Source: Heliopora coerulea
Lineage: Eukaryota; Cnidaria; Anthozoa; Scleralcyonacea; Helioporidae
Assembly: GCA_030142905.1 (NCBI GenBank)
Contig: JASJOG010000002.1
Span: 7,052,501 to 7,116,500 of the forward strand
Length of the DNA stretch: 64,000 bases
Direction of reading: 5' to 3'
This document shows, piece after piece, positions 21,401-36,820 of this stretch. The notes under the pieces were generated by a model. The model had not been told where the DNA came from and searched no databases. It was given only the letters and a program-made list of their open reading frames with translations. Numbering within the stretch: position 1 is the stretch's first letter; the number at the start of each line of letters is the position of its first letter. The translations under genes and the position numbers were made by a program.

Positions 21401-22856
21401 AAAGTCTTGCTGTACAATTTAAAAATGACATTTTATTTCTAAAGTTTATGGCTGCCTAAATTTCTTGTCCAACATTGCTCTGACATCAATTTGCCACAGT
21501 GCACTGGTTTTCATCTGTCCCTGTAACAAAATCAAAATATGCAACTTAAAGTAGAATTATCCATTTGAAAATAATTTAAAAATAAGACTAAAAAACAGCC
21601 TGGATTTGCATACAAAATATATTTTTGAGTGTAATGGTAGATTATCAATTCACACAACTGTAAATTCCTGTCCACAATTGAGGCATTCAGCCTTCAGGAA
21701 AAGCACCAAGTCAGCATATTCGATAATTCATTATTGCAAAAATTTCTGTACTATTATAACTATAACTATAAATGTAATCAATAACCTAATTTTTGTGTAA
21801 CTTTGCAGCTATACAAAAAACAATATGCAGTAAAACAGTTCAAACAAACCACACACAAGTCGTTTGTTGCATTTGTAGTATGAAGTGAAAATGTAAAGAC
21901 ACACAAGTTTTCCAATAATAAAATGAAATGTGTAGTTAATCATAGTATTTAGATGGTATAAACATAAACTTAGCTTACACCGACAGGCAATCATTATCAA
22001 CTGAAACCGTGAAAACGCAAAATAAAACTATCATTATCAACACTTACAGATTATTCCACAAGGGTCACGTGCTATATTTAATCTAACATCAAGATAGGGA
22101 CAAATAAAACTTGAATTCCGCGACAGAAATAACTCGCACAGCGATTGGAATTTGGTAGACCAAAGTATTTCAAAACACGCAGATTACGATTTTCACAGTT
22201 TAAACGAAAACAATGGTAACGAACATCTAGAAAATCGATTTTAAATTTTTCAAACAGAGATTTCTACCGCATAATATCAACATAACCACTATAAATTTAT
22301 ATCAAAATGAAGGTCACCTCTTTATCTGTTCGATGGACAGTCGAAATCGTTGTCATATACAAGTCATGCTTTGCAGAATATGCATTTTCTAATCGGTCCG
22401 TAAGCTTCCCGTTTGCTCGCTCGGTTATGCAATGGAACAGTGCAAATGCGCAGAAAGGATGTCCAGTAGCACACTGGAATCGCTACCAGTAGATAATAAT
22501 TACATCCAGTACGACAAATACGTTCATAAATGATACCGTTGATCTAAGATTACGAATATATTCTTTTTTAAAAAGAAGTCCGTTGTAACTATCACCAGTT
22601 AGTCAGCAAAATCACACCTTATTAACAGGTAAAATCTACAGCACTTTCCCGACCTCCCCCCCCCCCCAACATCAAGGTAAGCCAAGCGACGGTCGAGGTC
22701 GTAACTGGGATGTCCATATCGTGGTGCCGTGGACATATACCGTTGGCCGTAGTTTGTTATTATTTCTTCACGTCATTAACAATTCTTCGAGAGAGAATCT
22801 TATGGTTTTAACGAATATCGAGTACCGTCCACAGAATTTCTATTAAAAGTCAAAAC
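21400..22856 (+). promoter_or_regulatory. 5' flank and probable promoter of the DNAJB gene
   Basis: No coding feature found. Immediately upstream of the ATG are a poly-C run (about 22657-22668) and GC-richer sequence (22670-22740) in an otherwise AT-rich region, which suits a 5' UTR/promoter. I cannot place a transcription start or a clear TATA box or heat-shock element. Confidence 0.3.
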
Positions 22857-22921
22857 ATGTCGAATTACTATGACGTTTTGGGTATCAAAAGAGATGCCTC
22901 GGAACAGGATATCAAGAAAGC
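22857..22921 (+). CDS. DNAJB6: DNAJB exon 1
   Basis: 65 nt from ATG to the donor gtaagt at 22922. Encodes [20 protein letters not shown] and the start of the next residues, i.e. helix I of the J domain. It ends after two bases of an Ala codon that exon 2 completes. The following intron is 8.2 kb. Confidence 0.93.
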
Positions 22922-25900
22922 GTAAGTCACTTACAAATATTTGAGAAATAAATGGCAAAGTAGTGCTAACCACTTTATAGCACTAAATGAGAAGATCCAA
23001 GCTACTGTACATAAGTTGAAATGGTGTAACTGTCTGACCGGCAAACGTGCGAATGCAAATTTGCAGACAAAAATTCCTTTGACATTTTTGAGAAGCTGAA
23101 AACTCCGAAGCTCATATTATTTTTATGGTACAGTTTTCATACAAGATTTTCCAATTATTATTTTGTTGATGAATTTGATGAATTAATGTACAGTCTTTAG
23201 ATAAATGGGTATCGTATGACGGATCTGTCTGTAAGCTACGCTTGCCAAACCAGACTGCCCTCAGTGTTTCGGTTTGATAGATGGAAGCAAGAAAGCGGTT
23301 TAGTCACTTAGGTAGTTTTAAAAACCGTGGAGGAATCGATATCAAATGGAAGTGGGAATTCAAAACCATATTTTTTCACCCAGATGTCACTCGCCACTGG
23401 TTTACAAAGGCGTTTTCTACAGGTGGCGGATGTACTAAAACATGTAGAAAAACAATTGGCGACTCAACACAATCTTGTGTTTATCTAATAGTGGCCTCAT
23501 GCCCGCGTATGATATTCCGCCGCAGCCGGGTGCGAAAACAGTGGTCAGGACTGTGTTTGGTCGGTGATTTTGATTCATTTAACCTTTCCATGCGGATGGA
23601 TGATCATAGTGGTGAATTAGCATATCATTCAGCCGTAATCTGCTGATAAAATCTTGTGTTTCACTATTAAGTTTAAGCAGACAGATGACAATTGTTGAAA
23701 CGCCATTTTTAATTTGTAATAAAAGAAAGTTTGAGACATTATTTGGCTTTAAAATATTTTATTGTTATACGAGCTTTCAAAAGTAAGAAAATAAAATGTT
23801 TACAATAAAATATGTTAACAACACAATGTGTTGAACTTCCTGTAATTATGTCTACTTCTGGCTGTGCATGTTTAAACAGGGCTCAAACATTTACAAGTAA
23901 ACATTTCTGTGATAAGATTTTAAGTAAGAGACAAATGTAAATTCCCAACAAAAATATTTTACAGCCAGGCGAGAAGTGGATTTGGTTTTGGATCAGATTT
24001 GTTTACTTAAAACATGGCCAATTACTAAATATTGCTTAGATGTAGCCTTTACAAAAAAATTCCTTGCCTGTAGTTAATATTTGTTATTTAATGATATGCT
24101 GTTGTTTTCCTTCATTTCTGGTGAAGGTCTACAAATATTGATTGTCAACTACCATTTAAATTTGGGTACTACCAAGTCCATCTCCAAGGTCTACTACACT
24201 TAGAAGAAAAATCATGTGTCAGACATGACAATGTGAAAAGCACTAGTTAATACTGGAGTGCCATGTCAACCAGATATCTCAGATTTTTGATGTTTACTAA
24301 CCAGAAATATTTTGACCTGAGTGATTTAAAGTGCCATACATACAACGAGCAAATCTATAGCATGGCCATGATGGGACCTAGGGGAAAGGCCTGTCTTTCC
24401 CCATTTTTATGGAACTGATCATGTCATTGCCTCAAATATTGAACAAATTATCTTGGAATACCCCATAATCAGTCTCACAGGCAACATAACACAAACTTTT
24501 TTTGACAGGCTTACTCCCAACACCCAAATATCTGCATAGCTATGCTTTGATTACCCATTGGGTCCCCAGAAATTCAGGTCTGGCATGCTACTGCACAAGA
24601 TGTCATGGGTAAAATTTAAATGGCTCAGGACAGGCTTAAGGTGAAGGACGTAATGTACCAAGGACACTACTGTCCATCTAGGATCAGATGCATTGTACTG
24701 TAAATATTTGATATTGTTAATACATTAAATATTCCATGATTTGTTTGTAAAGGGCAATACTTAATTTAGATGTGCATTAGATTTATTATTTTGTTAGATA
24801 GTGATTGCTATAATATCATCTGACTGTCTGGTATCAAACTATCAGGGAATGTTATGGTTGCACACTTGAGCTAATAACCAATTACTTTAAATGCTATAAC
24901 CACAGAACTGAACCATTTGTGCATGAACAACATTTTGGTTCCGTAATCTGAGGTTGCCACATAATACAAAGAATAGAATAATGTGTTGTAATTCATGATC
25001 CAGTTATCAAATAATGCACATGATGAATAGGTTTCAAAAATGTATGGAAAATTCCAAAAGAGAATAGTTGATGTGACAAGTCAAGCCAAGTACTGTAGAA
25101 ACTGACCTGTGGACTAGAGGTTATTTTTTTTTCTACCACTTTTACTACCCCCAGCATCCCTGTACTTCCTAGGGCCATGCATATTGTGTAACCATTTTAT
25201 TGGGAGCTAGATAAGAAGAGTGGAAAATATTTATAAAAACCAGTTTGAGAATTTATCAAATTTATTTGCAAATGTTTACCTAAGAGATAGCCCTGTGACT
25301 ACACTGTAGATGTCTTTAATTTTGAATTTTTCGATTATATACTTAACTAACTCATATGATACAGGTATTTGTTTTTCCTGGCTTTTTCAAGTTAGTCAAG
25401 ACTTTGAATACATTGGAAAATTAGCTTTTTGAGATAAAAATAATAATTTATTAACTTTGCTGCTTGTAGTATATGTGTTCATATATGCATCAATTGTTTT
25501 GTTCTGTTTCAGTGTTTGTTCTTGACATTACATAATTGAAAATCCACTGATGTTTATGATTGTTACAACAGTGTTACAATGTCAATAAGAGTAATTGATT
25601 GAGGATTGAATCTGGATGACCAGTTGGCCATCCAAATTTTGAAATTTTGACTTGTAGCCAGCATTGTCTATAGTTTGCAGCAGTATTTACTGTTTTAATG
25701 AAGAAAGTGGCATTAGCATTTATGCCAATACTCAGCCAGGCAGAAAATAGTTATGTTGGCAAAAAGCAGTACATCCCCTTATTGATTGTAAGAGGTGCCA
25801 TTTGAGAGTCTGACTGTCAGGGTAGAGAAGTTGAATTCCATATACAGTGGAGCCTCGCTCTAACATGGTACTGTATATGGGGTGCGTTGTAAATGATCGC

Positions 25901-27718
25901 ATTATAGCTGAAGCATGTTATATTGAAACATATTGAAAATAGGGATTTGGCATGGGGAAATAGTGCAGGTTGCAGGAAAGTATAAAACATTAATACATTG
26001 TCATACCATGCCTCGAACTACTCGCTGATTGGCTACTAATGATCTGCTTGTGCTCAATGGTTCTAGCAAGCAGACAAGGTTTGTAAATCAGTTTAGTGAT
26101 TGAGAAATTTGGGGTCCAAAGATTTACCATGTTATACTGAGTTGTGTACTATACTGATGCACGTTATAGCAAGGCTCCACTGTAGGCCGTTTGAACACAT
26201 AAAAATGTCTTACTTGATTATTGTGATTCACTATCATCAAACACCATGGGTCAAATATAAAATTTTCAGTCCAAGGACAAAAGTGTCCTTGGGTGTTGTC
26301 TTAAAATTTGGTTATCTTTGGACATTTTTGTTACACCTATGGCAAACTTTTGTGGTCATAAAGAGTAGGCACCTGAATGTGTCAAAGACCCTGTTTACAT
26401 GGAGGAAGAGTGACACTTCCAGTCAAGCCAAAAGAAAGCCCCTGTTTATGTGATCATGATGTAGGATAACCCTTCTAGTAAGAGCAACTTAATAGGGCGA
26501 CCCTACCTCTGCATGATCTCTTATGTTTTTCCTTGTCACAGATGTCATTTTCTTTGTTTGTTTCTAAATTTGTACAATGGATGGATGGTTTGGTGCTGAT
26601 GTAGTTCTCTCTTTATTCATTACATTATTACTTGCCTATTATCTTCAAAAGATTTCATCTGCCATATACATGAGTAAAGCCATTAATGACCATACATTGG
26701 ACTAAATTTTGCATGCATTTACACTGGAACATGATATGTCTGGTAGGATTATCCTACTCAATGCATTTATATGTCTTAAGTAAACAAAAAGATAGCCCTT
26801 CCACTAGGGTTACCCTAGCAAGCTGGTAGGGTAACCTTACCAGCAGGGTCATCCTAGAATGCATGCAAATAAAACACAGGAAGACAATTGAGTAGGGTGA
26901 CCCTTCTAGAAGGGTTACCCTCATGGAAGGGTAACCCCCCCTGGAAGAGTCACCCTTCCTTTGTGTAAACAGACCCTAACATGAAATTAGAAAGGCAGCA
27001 CAGCACATAGGGAGATTAAAATTTACAGTACTCTATGTTGGGAAATGTAGGGTTGCTTACAGAATGAAATATGGAATATTGGAATGATTTAAAGACTTCC
27101 ATTTTCAACAAAGATTTCTAATTTTGAATGATAATTGTTGTATAGGGCTGAGAGGTATGTTTATTAGTTAACAGAAATTCTTGGCTCTGACATTTTGGCA
27201 AATGTTGACCACTGGTGATCCTTGTAAATTCAACTGTCAGTCAAAACTGGCTCCTGGATTAATGAAAATAGTTTTCTATTAGTGGATGTTTGCCACACGT
27301 CATTGGCATTGTCCACAATGTCTGCAACTAAATTTAACCCTTGAAGACTGATAGTGAGTATTCTATTATCTTACTCTGGCTAACATCACATGGATTTACT
27401 CATCAAGGGGAGACCTCCAGCCTTGAAAGTGTTTTAACTGTCTCCTTAACTTTTTCCCAACAGAAGAAAAGTACTCTGGTATCACTAGCAGATCCAGACT
27501 TGGCTAGAAGGCAAGGGCCCAGCCTAGGATTAGTAATTAAACAGTAACATGCTCAGAGCTTCTCCAGAGAAATTACATGTTTAGTTGCTTGAGATTGCAG
27601 TGACCACTAAGATATTCAAGTGTGCGTTCATAGCATTTACCAGAATGTGCAACTACATACACAATATATATCTATATCCATATCTATCTATATGTATATG
27701 TACATATAGGACACCCTG

Positions 27719-27771
<53 letters not shown>

Positions 27772-28317
27772 AGGGTGTCCCAAAAAAAATGTATACACAC
27801 TTTGAATGATTATAACTCACTCATACTTTCTTATGAATGCCATGCATGTGGGAGCAATTTGGAGATGAGGAGTTTTATTTCGAGCAAGATGTAGCACCTC
27901 CCCCTGCTACCACCATGATGTGAGAGCCTATCTTGATGAAAATCTGCCGAACAGATGAATTGAGCAAAGAGGTAGCATTGAATTCCCCCCATGTTCACCA
28001 GACCTCACACCTCTGGACTTTTTTTATGGGGATACCTCAAAGATAAGGTTTATAGCACAAAATCTGCAACAATCAATGAATTGAGAGCATCAATTGAAAG
28101 AGAATGCACCCAAATACCAAATGAAATGATTTGTGATTGTTGCAATTCCATCTTTCTGCATTATCAGCAGTGCCTTGACCAGAATGGTCATCAGTTTGAA
28201 CACCTGTGATAACTCAAAAGATTCTACATTTGTCTTCTTTAACTTGGATTATAAGACTTAGTAAACATTGTATCTATAATCATTCAAAGTGTGTATACAT
28301 TTTTTTGGGACACCCTG

Positions 28318-28349
<32 letters not shown>

Positions 28350-31300
28350 GTTTTAACTTGCATTTTATAAACTCCTTGGAAGATGAACACTTGTTGCTGT
28401 TTTCTTTTCCTACTTCATCAGTTAGTAAGTGCATTTATCATAAATTAGACTTGTTATTATCTTACAGAAAGGGGGGCTGGGCCCCTTGGACCCCACCCTG
28501 GATCTGCCACTGGGTATTTTACTTATGCTAATATGGCACACAATTTTGTTGGTAAAGGGAAGACCTCCAGTCATGAAAGTGTTAAAGTTGAACTTGCATT
28601 AGTATGTACTGTATATGCTATGACCTACATAAATGGAATACCTGCTAACAAAATTTGGTTTAAATTTAGATGATTCACTTCAGACTTCTGAATCCTAATT
28701 CTGGCCAGTATGCAGGTTCAAATTAAGAAACTGGTGGGCAATACGTAATTTTTAAAATTTGATAATACAGATGGTGCAAATTACTTTAAGAATGATAAGA
28801 TTAATGGCCAAATCTGAGAAGCTCTTCATTAAAAAAATGACAGGGCTGGGACACATATTTCTCCAACTAATTTGTCTAATTTGCTGGGTTGGTTCCTAAT
28901 ATATCTGATCATCATTTGGAGCATGTCTTGATGGAACTGCTTTTCAAAAATATAGCACAATTGCACCTAAGAGATGCACAACATACTGTGATTTCTTCAT
29001 GGGTTAATTAAGTTTACACCCATCAGTAACTGTATCTTGGCACACAATTGTGTGCAAGTAGTTTGATTGACTTGGGGGGGGGGCATTTCTCGTGTACCTG
29101 TGAGCAACCTGAAAGTTTAGGATTGTCTTCTAACAGCGGATGTCAGTAAATATCGAGAACTCGTGGACAAACATGAAATTTTGGATTTCTTCATATTTTA
29201 TCTGGATAATCCTTTTGGTGAACTATTATTGAAAATCACGATAAAACTTTCCAAAGGTATTTCGTTTTGAGGTTAAACGTGAAATACTGCATCGAGTCAG
29301 AGACGACGTTTCATCGACCGAAAATTAGCAAAAAATAAAATGCTTGTGACGCGAAATGGTTTACCTTATCTGTATGAAATTGAACACTTCAATGTTTTGG
29401 CAGTTCTTGAACCAGGAAATTAAATAAAATCAGAAACTCGGGCATTTTTATAGACGTTTAAGTGGGCATGAACTTTGTTAGTTTCAACACCGTGACAAAA
29501 CTATGTAAATCAGGAAAGTTCAAAGTCAAAATTGATGCCCTGGTATTTTGAATTTTACAATAAATTTTATATTGAAAGAAAGCTCTGTTACAGTATTATA
29601 ATATATAAAACATTTAGCTTCAGTAATTAAAAAGTCACCTGTCGAGAGCTGCAAACGTCGGGACTATTTTCCATAAAATCACTAATGTCACACCACTGGT
29701 ACTAACAAGATATCTTTTAAACTCTCTGTGCTTAATTGAATTTTTGCAAGTGTTTCGCATTTTTCAATGTTCATTAGTGACGTGTGCATAGAAGAATAGT
29801 TCTTAAGGCTTCTGATCGATCTTTTAGGATAAGGGCAAAACGTCAAATATATTCACAACTGTCGTGTCAGGACTAATTAACAAAGTTAATTACTCCACGA
29901 ATCGCTACCAGCGAAAATCCTCGTCCATTTTTTCTGAAAGTTACCAAAAGTCAGATTAGAAATTTCAGAGAAAGAAGTGCAAAAGACATTGAGTTATTCC
30001 AAATATTTGAACTTCATACCCACAATAGGGTGAAGCCTGAATTTTCTCTGTAGCTTGCCAGTTCTCAGCCATATCTTCACAGTCACGATCAAAAACACGT
30101 TCCACAGATTTACTGTATGCACGAACAAAATGAAAATTTTACTACATAACGGATACCGTCAAATGGTGCTTTTTTGTGTGGCACCTGCCATTAATATAAA
30201 CTTTGATCTGTACGTGTTAGTATAAACCTCATTATATTAGCAGCACCTAGGTTCTCAATGGCCTACAACAATTAGGTCGAGGCACTATTGCTGTGATTAT
30301 TTTTTCAAATATACCATGCCGATTAAAGTGTTGTAAAAACGTCATATCACGTGCAAATCGACGCAAGCGCACGTGATAAATAACGACATGCAAATTGCAT
30401 GCGTCTGTGATAGGGGTGGCGCCAGGAATTCGCCGACCCAGGGGCTAACTCCCCCGACAAGGGGCTAAACCAGAAGGGCTAGGACCACGCCACTTTATAA
30501 TTTCCTCAATTGAAGGTCGAAATTATCATGTTATTTTTCGCAAGAACAATTGCAACAACTGAAAGAGACGGTGTACTTGTAGATTTGACATGTAGAAAAG
30601 AGTCTTATCTTCCTTGTCTAAATCAATCACAAGTGCTGATAGTTTGTACAGTATATAAATGTGTTATTATGAGTAAAAATCCCCCGACGAATAAATTTTT
30701 CCCCGACAAGGGGGGTTGAAGTTCCGCGACTGGGGTACAGTAGCCCCCTCTGCCCCACCTCTTGCGCCCCCGTTCACTAGAAACAGTTTACTTTTAGATT
30801 TGACATGAAGAGAAGAGTTTATTATCTTTCCTGGGTAGTTCAGTAACAAGTCTTATAGTGTCATCATCAGTGAAAATTCCCCGGAGAATTGTTAATTTTC
30901 CCCCGACAGGGGGGGGCTAAGGTTCTCCCATTGCCTCCCTCTAGCGCCGGCCCTGGTCTGTGACGGGATTGGAATCACCGAACTGTTTCCATGGCAATTT
31001 CCGATCACGACAGCTCAACGATTGCGATGACAACCCATCGTGGCGTTTGTTGCGCGTGCAATCTCGGGCCTTACATTGAGAGCACTGTCAGTAGCATTTC
31101 TAAACATCGAAACTTTTAATTTTAGATACAGAAAGCTTGCTTTGAAATGGCATCCCGATAAGAACCAGGATGACAAAGAAAACGCTTCAAAAAAATTTCA
31201 GGAAATTTCCGAGGCATATGAAGTATTGTCTGATGGTATGTGTGCGGATATAATTTAGTCATTATTGCTTGATTACATGGTTCTCTAGGCCGCTGCCACA

Positions 31301-34300
31301 CTTCAGAAACACAGGAGGCAAAAATTGGTGTTTCTTGGCATCACATAAGAAACCTGGGTCAGAATTGTACATGGTGCAGCCATTTGCCGAAGGTAATCGG
31401 CTCCTTTGCCATACCTGACCATGTCTGAAATTTTTTGAGTACCAAGTGCAGCTAAAAAATAAACGTAATTTTGGAAGCTCAACGTCTTCCTAAGAAGCTT
31501 GTGAACATTTGAAGATGGCGACAGTCGAAAACGTTTGTGTTTAACACTAAATTCTTAAGCTTTAATATTTGCAGATTTTCAGCGAACTTTACCTTGAATT
31601 TTATTACGATTTTCAGCGAAAAAGAGAGCTGTGTATGACGCATATTGTAAAGATGGTTTACAAGGTAAGAAATGATTTACTCATGCTTATTTTTAGAGGT
31701 GCACCGGATTTAGTATCCGGCTGGATAGTGAAAAACTCCACAATCCAGTATCCGGTCGGATTGCCGGAAACAAAAAATGCAGATTGATGAAACAAAAAGG
31801 GCACAAAAATAGCTGGTTGTTTGTTAGTTTCTAGTTCATTCATTAAACCAACATAAACAAAAGGTATTGCCTATCAGTTGAAGATTGCAATATGCAGGAT
31901 GGTCTGGATATGTTTATGCGCCAATTATGAAGACGTACAGCGTTAACTGTTTCTCTATCCATTTGTTTGGAGCCGGAAATGAGATTATGAAACTTTGAAA
32001 AACCGTATTTTCCCCATTACTTTGTTTAATGGCTTTGTTTGCGTCTTCCGCATGCTATTTGTATTTATTTTAAGATTAACTGTAGACCTTGTCAGAGACC
32101 ACATCGAGCCATTGTGACAACAGATTTAGTACAAATGATGTTTGGAATAAGTGACGTCTCCAGTAGTCTAGAGGCAATTCAGCCTATATTTTTGTGTAAT
32201 TACCAGTAACAGTCTCCACAGTGTAGCTCTAACAGTCGACAAGCTTGCTTTTAGTGTTTAACGTCTCTTAGTAATCAAGGAAAATCTTCTATAGTGAAAT
32301 TAGCAAGGATGAAAAAAGGACTGTTTTTTCTTTCAGTTTTTCATTCTAAACAAAGAAAATGAATAAGGTGAAAGACATCACTGAATGTGATAAACGTAGT
32401 TGTATTTCTAAACAGAGGTCACCAAAAGTAATGTCGTATACCTGGAGATCGCGTTAAAGTAAATATAGCTTCAAGATTTTTTCTCGATCTCTGGGTGCGC
32501 CGTATTAAGAGGACTCAAACGAGGTGTAAGCTATAACAGATAAATGTTTCCTGGAATATCTTAGTTTAACCCTTTAAGCGTCCTGTATACTGGACATAAA
32601 GAATAAAAGAACAATTGAAAGAACAATGGAAACGCAGCGAAAGAGCAATGAACAAAAGAAATCGAATTCAACCTTTAAAGGGTTGACCGCAGTTAATATT
32701 CACTCTCCCAAGCCCTACCCTCGATTGCTTTTTCACATTGGTATTGACATTTTGCGAGCCAGTGCCTCTTCCCAGTATGTACATTTCTTTTCCCGATGAT
32801 ACCGAACATTAGTGGATTATGTCACTATCAAAACGCCGTCGTAAAACGAGGACTCACAGCTGGTTGAAGCACCCAAAGTGTGTAACAGTGTTTCTTCGCT
32901 CTGGCCAACTGACTGTGGGACACGTACACTTGAGTATGCGTGGTTCTGATAAAACGGATATTATTCACCAAGAGTTACATGTACATCAAAATAACGTCAA
33001 TATTGATCAAGAAACTATTAATAATTTAATTTAGTTTAATTTCATTTAATTTGAATTATTTTCCAACGTTAACCCATCAGTACTCCTCGGTAACTGTTTT
33101 CATGGGGCCGTAATCTCATTAATCTATAAATTACTATAAAATTACAAGACGTACAATTTACCGACACATTAATCTATCCTGATACGTAAATATTAAACAG
33201 GGCATATCAAATACTTTGGTCAAATGGAGGACTTTTGCAACAGTTTAGGCTTAGAAGTGAAGTTGATGCCAAAATATGTAGTATCTTCATACAGTTTTTT
33301 GATATTTCCGTGTTTTATTGGTTAAAGTATCATTGCTTTGCTGTCTGTCTGTCTGTCTGTCACTTCGCTCCTGTTGCTAGTTGCCTAAGGATGTTTGGAT
33401 TTCCCTAGATCGGATTGGATTTTGCGAAACAATTTCTGGTTAAAGATATGACATGAATAATTCCAATCGAATCGGACTTGAATCGAGGTTTTAGGCGACC
33501 CATTTGAATGTTGGGTCAGCGCAATTCGACCCACATCTCTAAATTAAACAGTTCACATTATCCTGGGTCAGTTATACTAAAAAGAGCCGTTGATGCTTTA
33601 ATTTTCCACAATTCCCTAGGTATCTGGCTTTTGTTCATACTGCACAATATTTACTTCAGATATTCAATTTCAATTTAGATTGCTTATTCACGTTTCTCGT
33701 TTACTTACCCATTTGGTGAGTGGACCTACCTGTCTACCGTCGTTGGGTTAGGATAAGGATTTCTTATGAAATTTGTTTCTCGCTTAAACAACCACTGGCA
33801 CTTATTAAACTTGAAAAGTGGATTGGTGAAAAAGTTTGAAATGTCTTAATGGAGTGATACTGACCGTCATAGCATCTTTTGTACTCGTACTTTGTAAAGT
33901 TTACTGGGGAAAGCCAGGCCGTAAACTACTCAATTTTTAAATTTTTTATGACTTCACAATGCGATATATATGTCCTAGACTAGATTATTGTTACGTTTGC
34001 ACATTGTGCAATCATGCTTAAAGTGTTTGCCAGCATTTCTCCTAGTATTTATGTGTAACTAAAATTTTTTAATCCATTTATTTTCACATTCGGTCCCGAG
34101 GATCCTTCGATAGATTCTGCATTAATACAACGTACATCATGTTGTCTGCTGCTTTGTTTAGGTTACCGTGTTAATTAAGGCGTATTTAATCAAGTTACTC
34201 GTGTACTTAGAATTTCTGTATAAACTAGGATTTTATTCTTCAATTGTTATTTTTCTTAATATGATATAGGTTCTGTTCCAGAAGCAAATTTTCAAGAATT

Positions 34301-35112
34301 TGGATTTGGCAGAGATTTTCATGGTTTTCACTTCAGAAGTGCAGACGAAATATTTAAGTATGTTATACTGATTATTAAGTACACATAATGGTTGTCCCCT
34401 TGCCTACCGTAAGGAAGATCATTTTCGGGGTGTCTTCAAAAACCTTGTTATTCCGCTGATTTTGCTTAGCCGTAGAACAGGGGCGGAATTACTATAATTC
34501 TAAACATAAATTACATCGTTTTGATCCTCCTTTAGAGGAAAAATTTCCTCCTTTACAGGAAAAATTTTCTATTTTGAACGAAAAAGATAAAAATGATCTG
34601 CTGAACAAAAGATCAGAAATAGTTTCGGCCTGCCCACACAATAATGAAATAATGAACTCGTGGCCATGCTCTTGGCAACGGCCTCCGTAGCTCAGTTGTC
34701 AGAGCATCGCACTAGATTCTCGGGGTCGCTGGTTCGATTCCCAGCCGAAAGGCCAACGTTGCATTTTCGCAACAGGTCCCGGTTAGGTCTTAAAAGTCGA
34801 GGATTATGGGCACTCGATGTTTCCTTCACCAATTTGTCAACTTATAATATTTAAGAAAGGTGCTAATGCTTCTGAATATTCTCTTCACCAAAATCGGTGT
34901 GCCTACCTCATAAAATAGTGAACTCGTGGCCATGCTCTTGGCAACGGCCTCCGTTGCTCAGTTGGCAGAGCATCGCACTAGATTCTCGGGGTCGCGGGTT
35001 CGATTCCCAGCCGGAAGGCCAACGTTGCATTTTCGTAACCGGTCCCGGTTAGGTTTTAAAAGTCGAGAATTATGGGCACTCGATATTTCCTTCACCAATT
35101 TGTCAACTTATA

Positions 35113-35150
<38 letters not shown>

Positions 35151-36518
35151 CATAGGTGTTGATTTCTTGGCAAAAAAGTGCTCAATACAGGTAGTAGAGC
35201 AATATTCATTTATTTAATAATCTATGATTTAACAACTACGTCGTTACACGGTGTTTCATACCCCGTGGCAAATTGCCACGGGGCATGACATACCCCGTGG
35301 CAAATTGCCATGGCTCACAGTCCCTTGGGAACAAAACTATTAAGTTTATAGATCCAAAATGTCTGCCTGTCAGTTGGATTATGCATATCAGTTCTATCAG
35401 TGATGTTTATGGACAAATCAGCAAGACCATCACGACCTTCACTAAAAAAGTGAGCGTACAAATGTTCTCCAGGCGTATCTCGCTGACCCCTTACGTATCG
35501 ATTCAAGCAACTTTTATGATTATTGAATCGCTTACGAAAGAGTTGATGGTACTACCTATAAATAATTTACTACACTTTTTACAGCTTAAGAGGTAAATAA
35601 CTCCCACGGAATCACAGTGAAAATGATCATTTATAAAGTAAGTATGTTTACAATCAGAGCCCTGAAAGACATGAGAGCCCGATGCAAATTGACATATTTG
35701 ACATCTAGGTTTGCCGCACGCTTGTATGCCCTTCGGACCCAGAAAATTGACTGGCTTGGGGAGTTTAGCCCGAACTAAGAAATCGCCCAATTTTTGGCGG
35801 AATCTTCTTCCGTCAAATTCAAAGTAATTATTTTCTAAAACAATGCACGCCAAATCCACTAGCTCAGACGTGGGAACACCAAACATATTCCTCCCATCAA
35901 GAGCTATTTTGAATGCCACTAAACCCTCCGAATGAAGTATGTGTGAATATAAACCGAATACATTAATAGCCACAAGTAAAGCTTCATTAGGAATATTCCC
36001 AAGACTTTCTAACTTAAGAAAATCTGTAGTGTCTTGAATGCAAGAAGGGATTTTCCTAACGAGAGGTTGTAAATGAAAGTCTAAAAATTCGGAGATTTTC
36101 TCCGTGGGCATGCCACAAATGGACACTATAGGTCGTCAGGACAGCTTAACAATGCTAAAATTTACCTAAATTAGCCTTACAATCCTTAAGATACTCAAGA
36201 CAATTATTATCAATGAAACTCATACCAAACTTTAAGTTTATCACAGACGAGGGAAAAGACCATACAGCTGGGATCGGACTTAACGCTCTCATAAGCCGCC
36301 AAATCATGAAGTTGTCGAAATGCCTCCTCTTTATAATCGTCGAGGTCCAAGACCATGACAACAGACCCTTTGCCTGCTTGTTATTGTCTGCTTGTTATTG
36401 TCTGCTTCTTATTGTCTGCTCAGACCCATGTCTGAGCTAGTGGATTTTTTGAATATTCTGAAGAAGGGGCTGTGCCCCGAAACGTCAAAATAAAGATTTT
36501 TACTGTTCCTACTTGATG

Positions 36519-36556
<38 letters not shown>

Positions 36557-36778
36557 AATATATAACATAAACTTAGAATGTCTTGTGTCACCACTCCGAG
36601 TTTCACGCTACTATGCGATCATCAGGCAACCTGATGATCGCATAGTAGTGTGAAACTCGAAGTAGCGACACAAGACAATTTAAGTTTATGTTATTTCATA
36701 CTGCTCTATTTTTTGAAGTACTGAGCACTCTTAATGCCAAGACCATTCCTTGTTTTTGGTTTATTTTGATATATATGT

Positions 36779-36820
<42 letters not shown>

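Noticed and set aside
31040..31258. Stand-alone J-domain protein starting at 31040
   Set aside because: The first 28 codons are intronic and read through the acceptor; exon 1 at 22857 supplies the proper N-terminus in phase.
34680..34753. tRNA gene
   Set aside because: A and B boxes are present, but the sequence recurs with a shared non-tRNA body at 34920, so it is a SINE head.
36628..36664. Hammerhead-ribozyme-like words CTGATGA and GAAAC near Penelope-like DNA
   Set aside because: The bases between them do not form stem II directly after CTGATGA and before GAAA, and the words are explained by the arms of the long hairpin.
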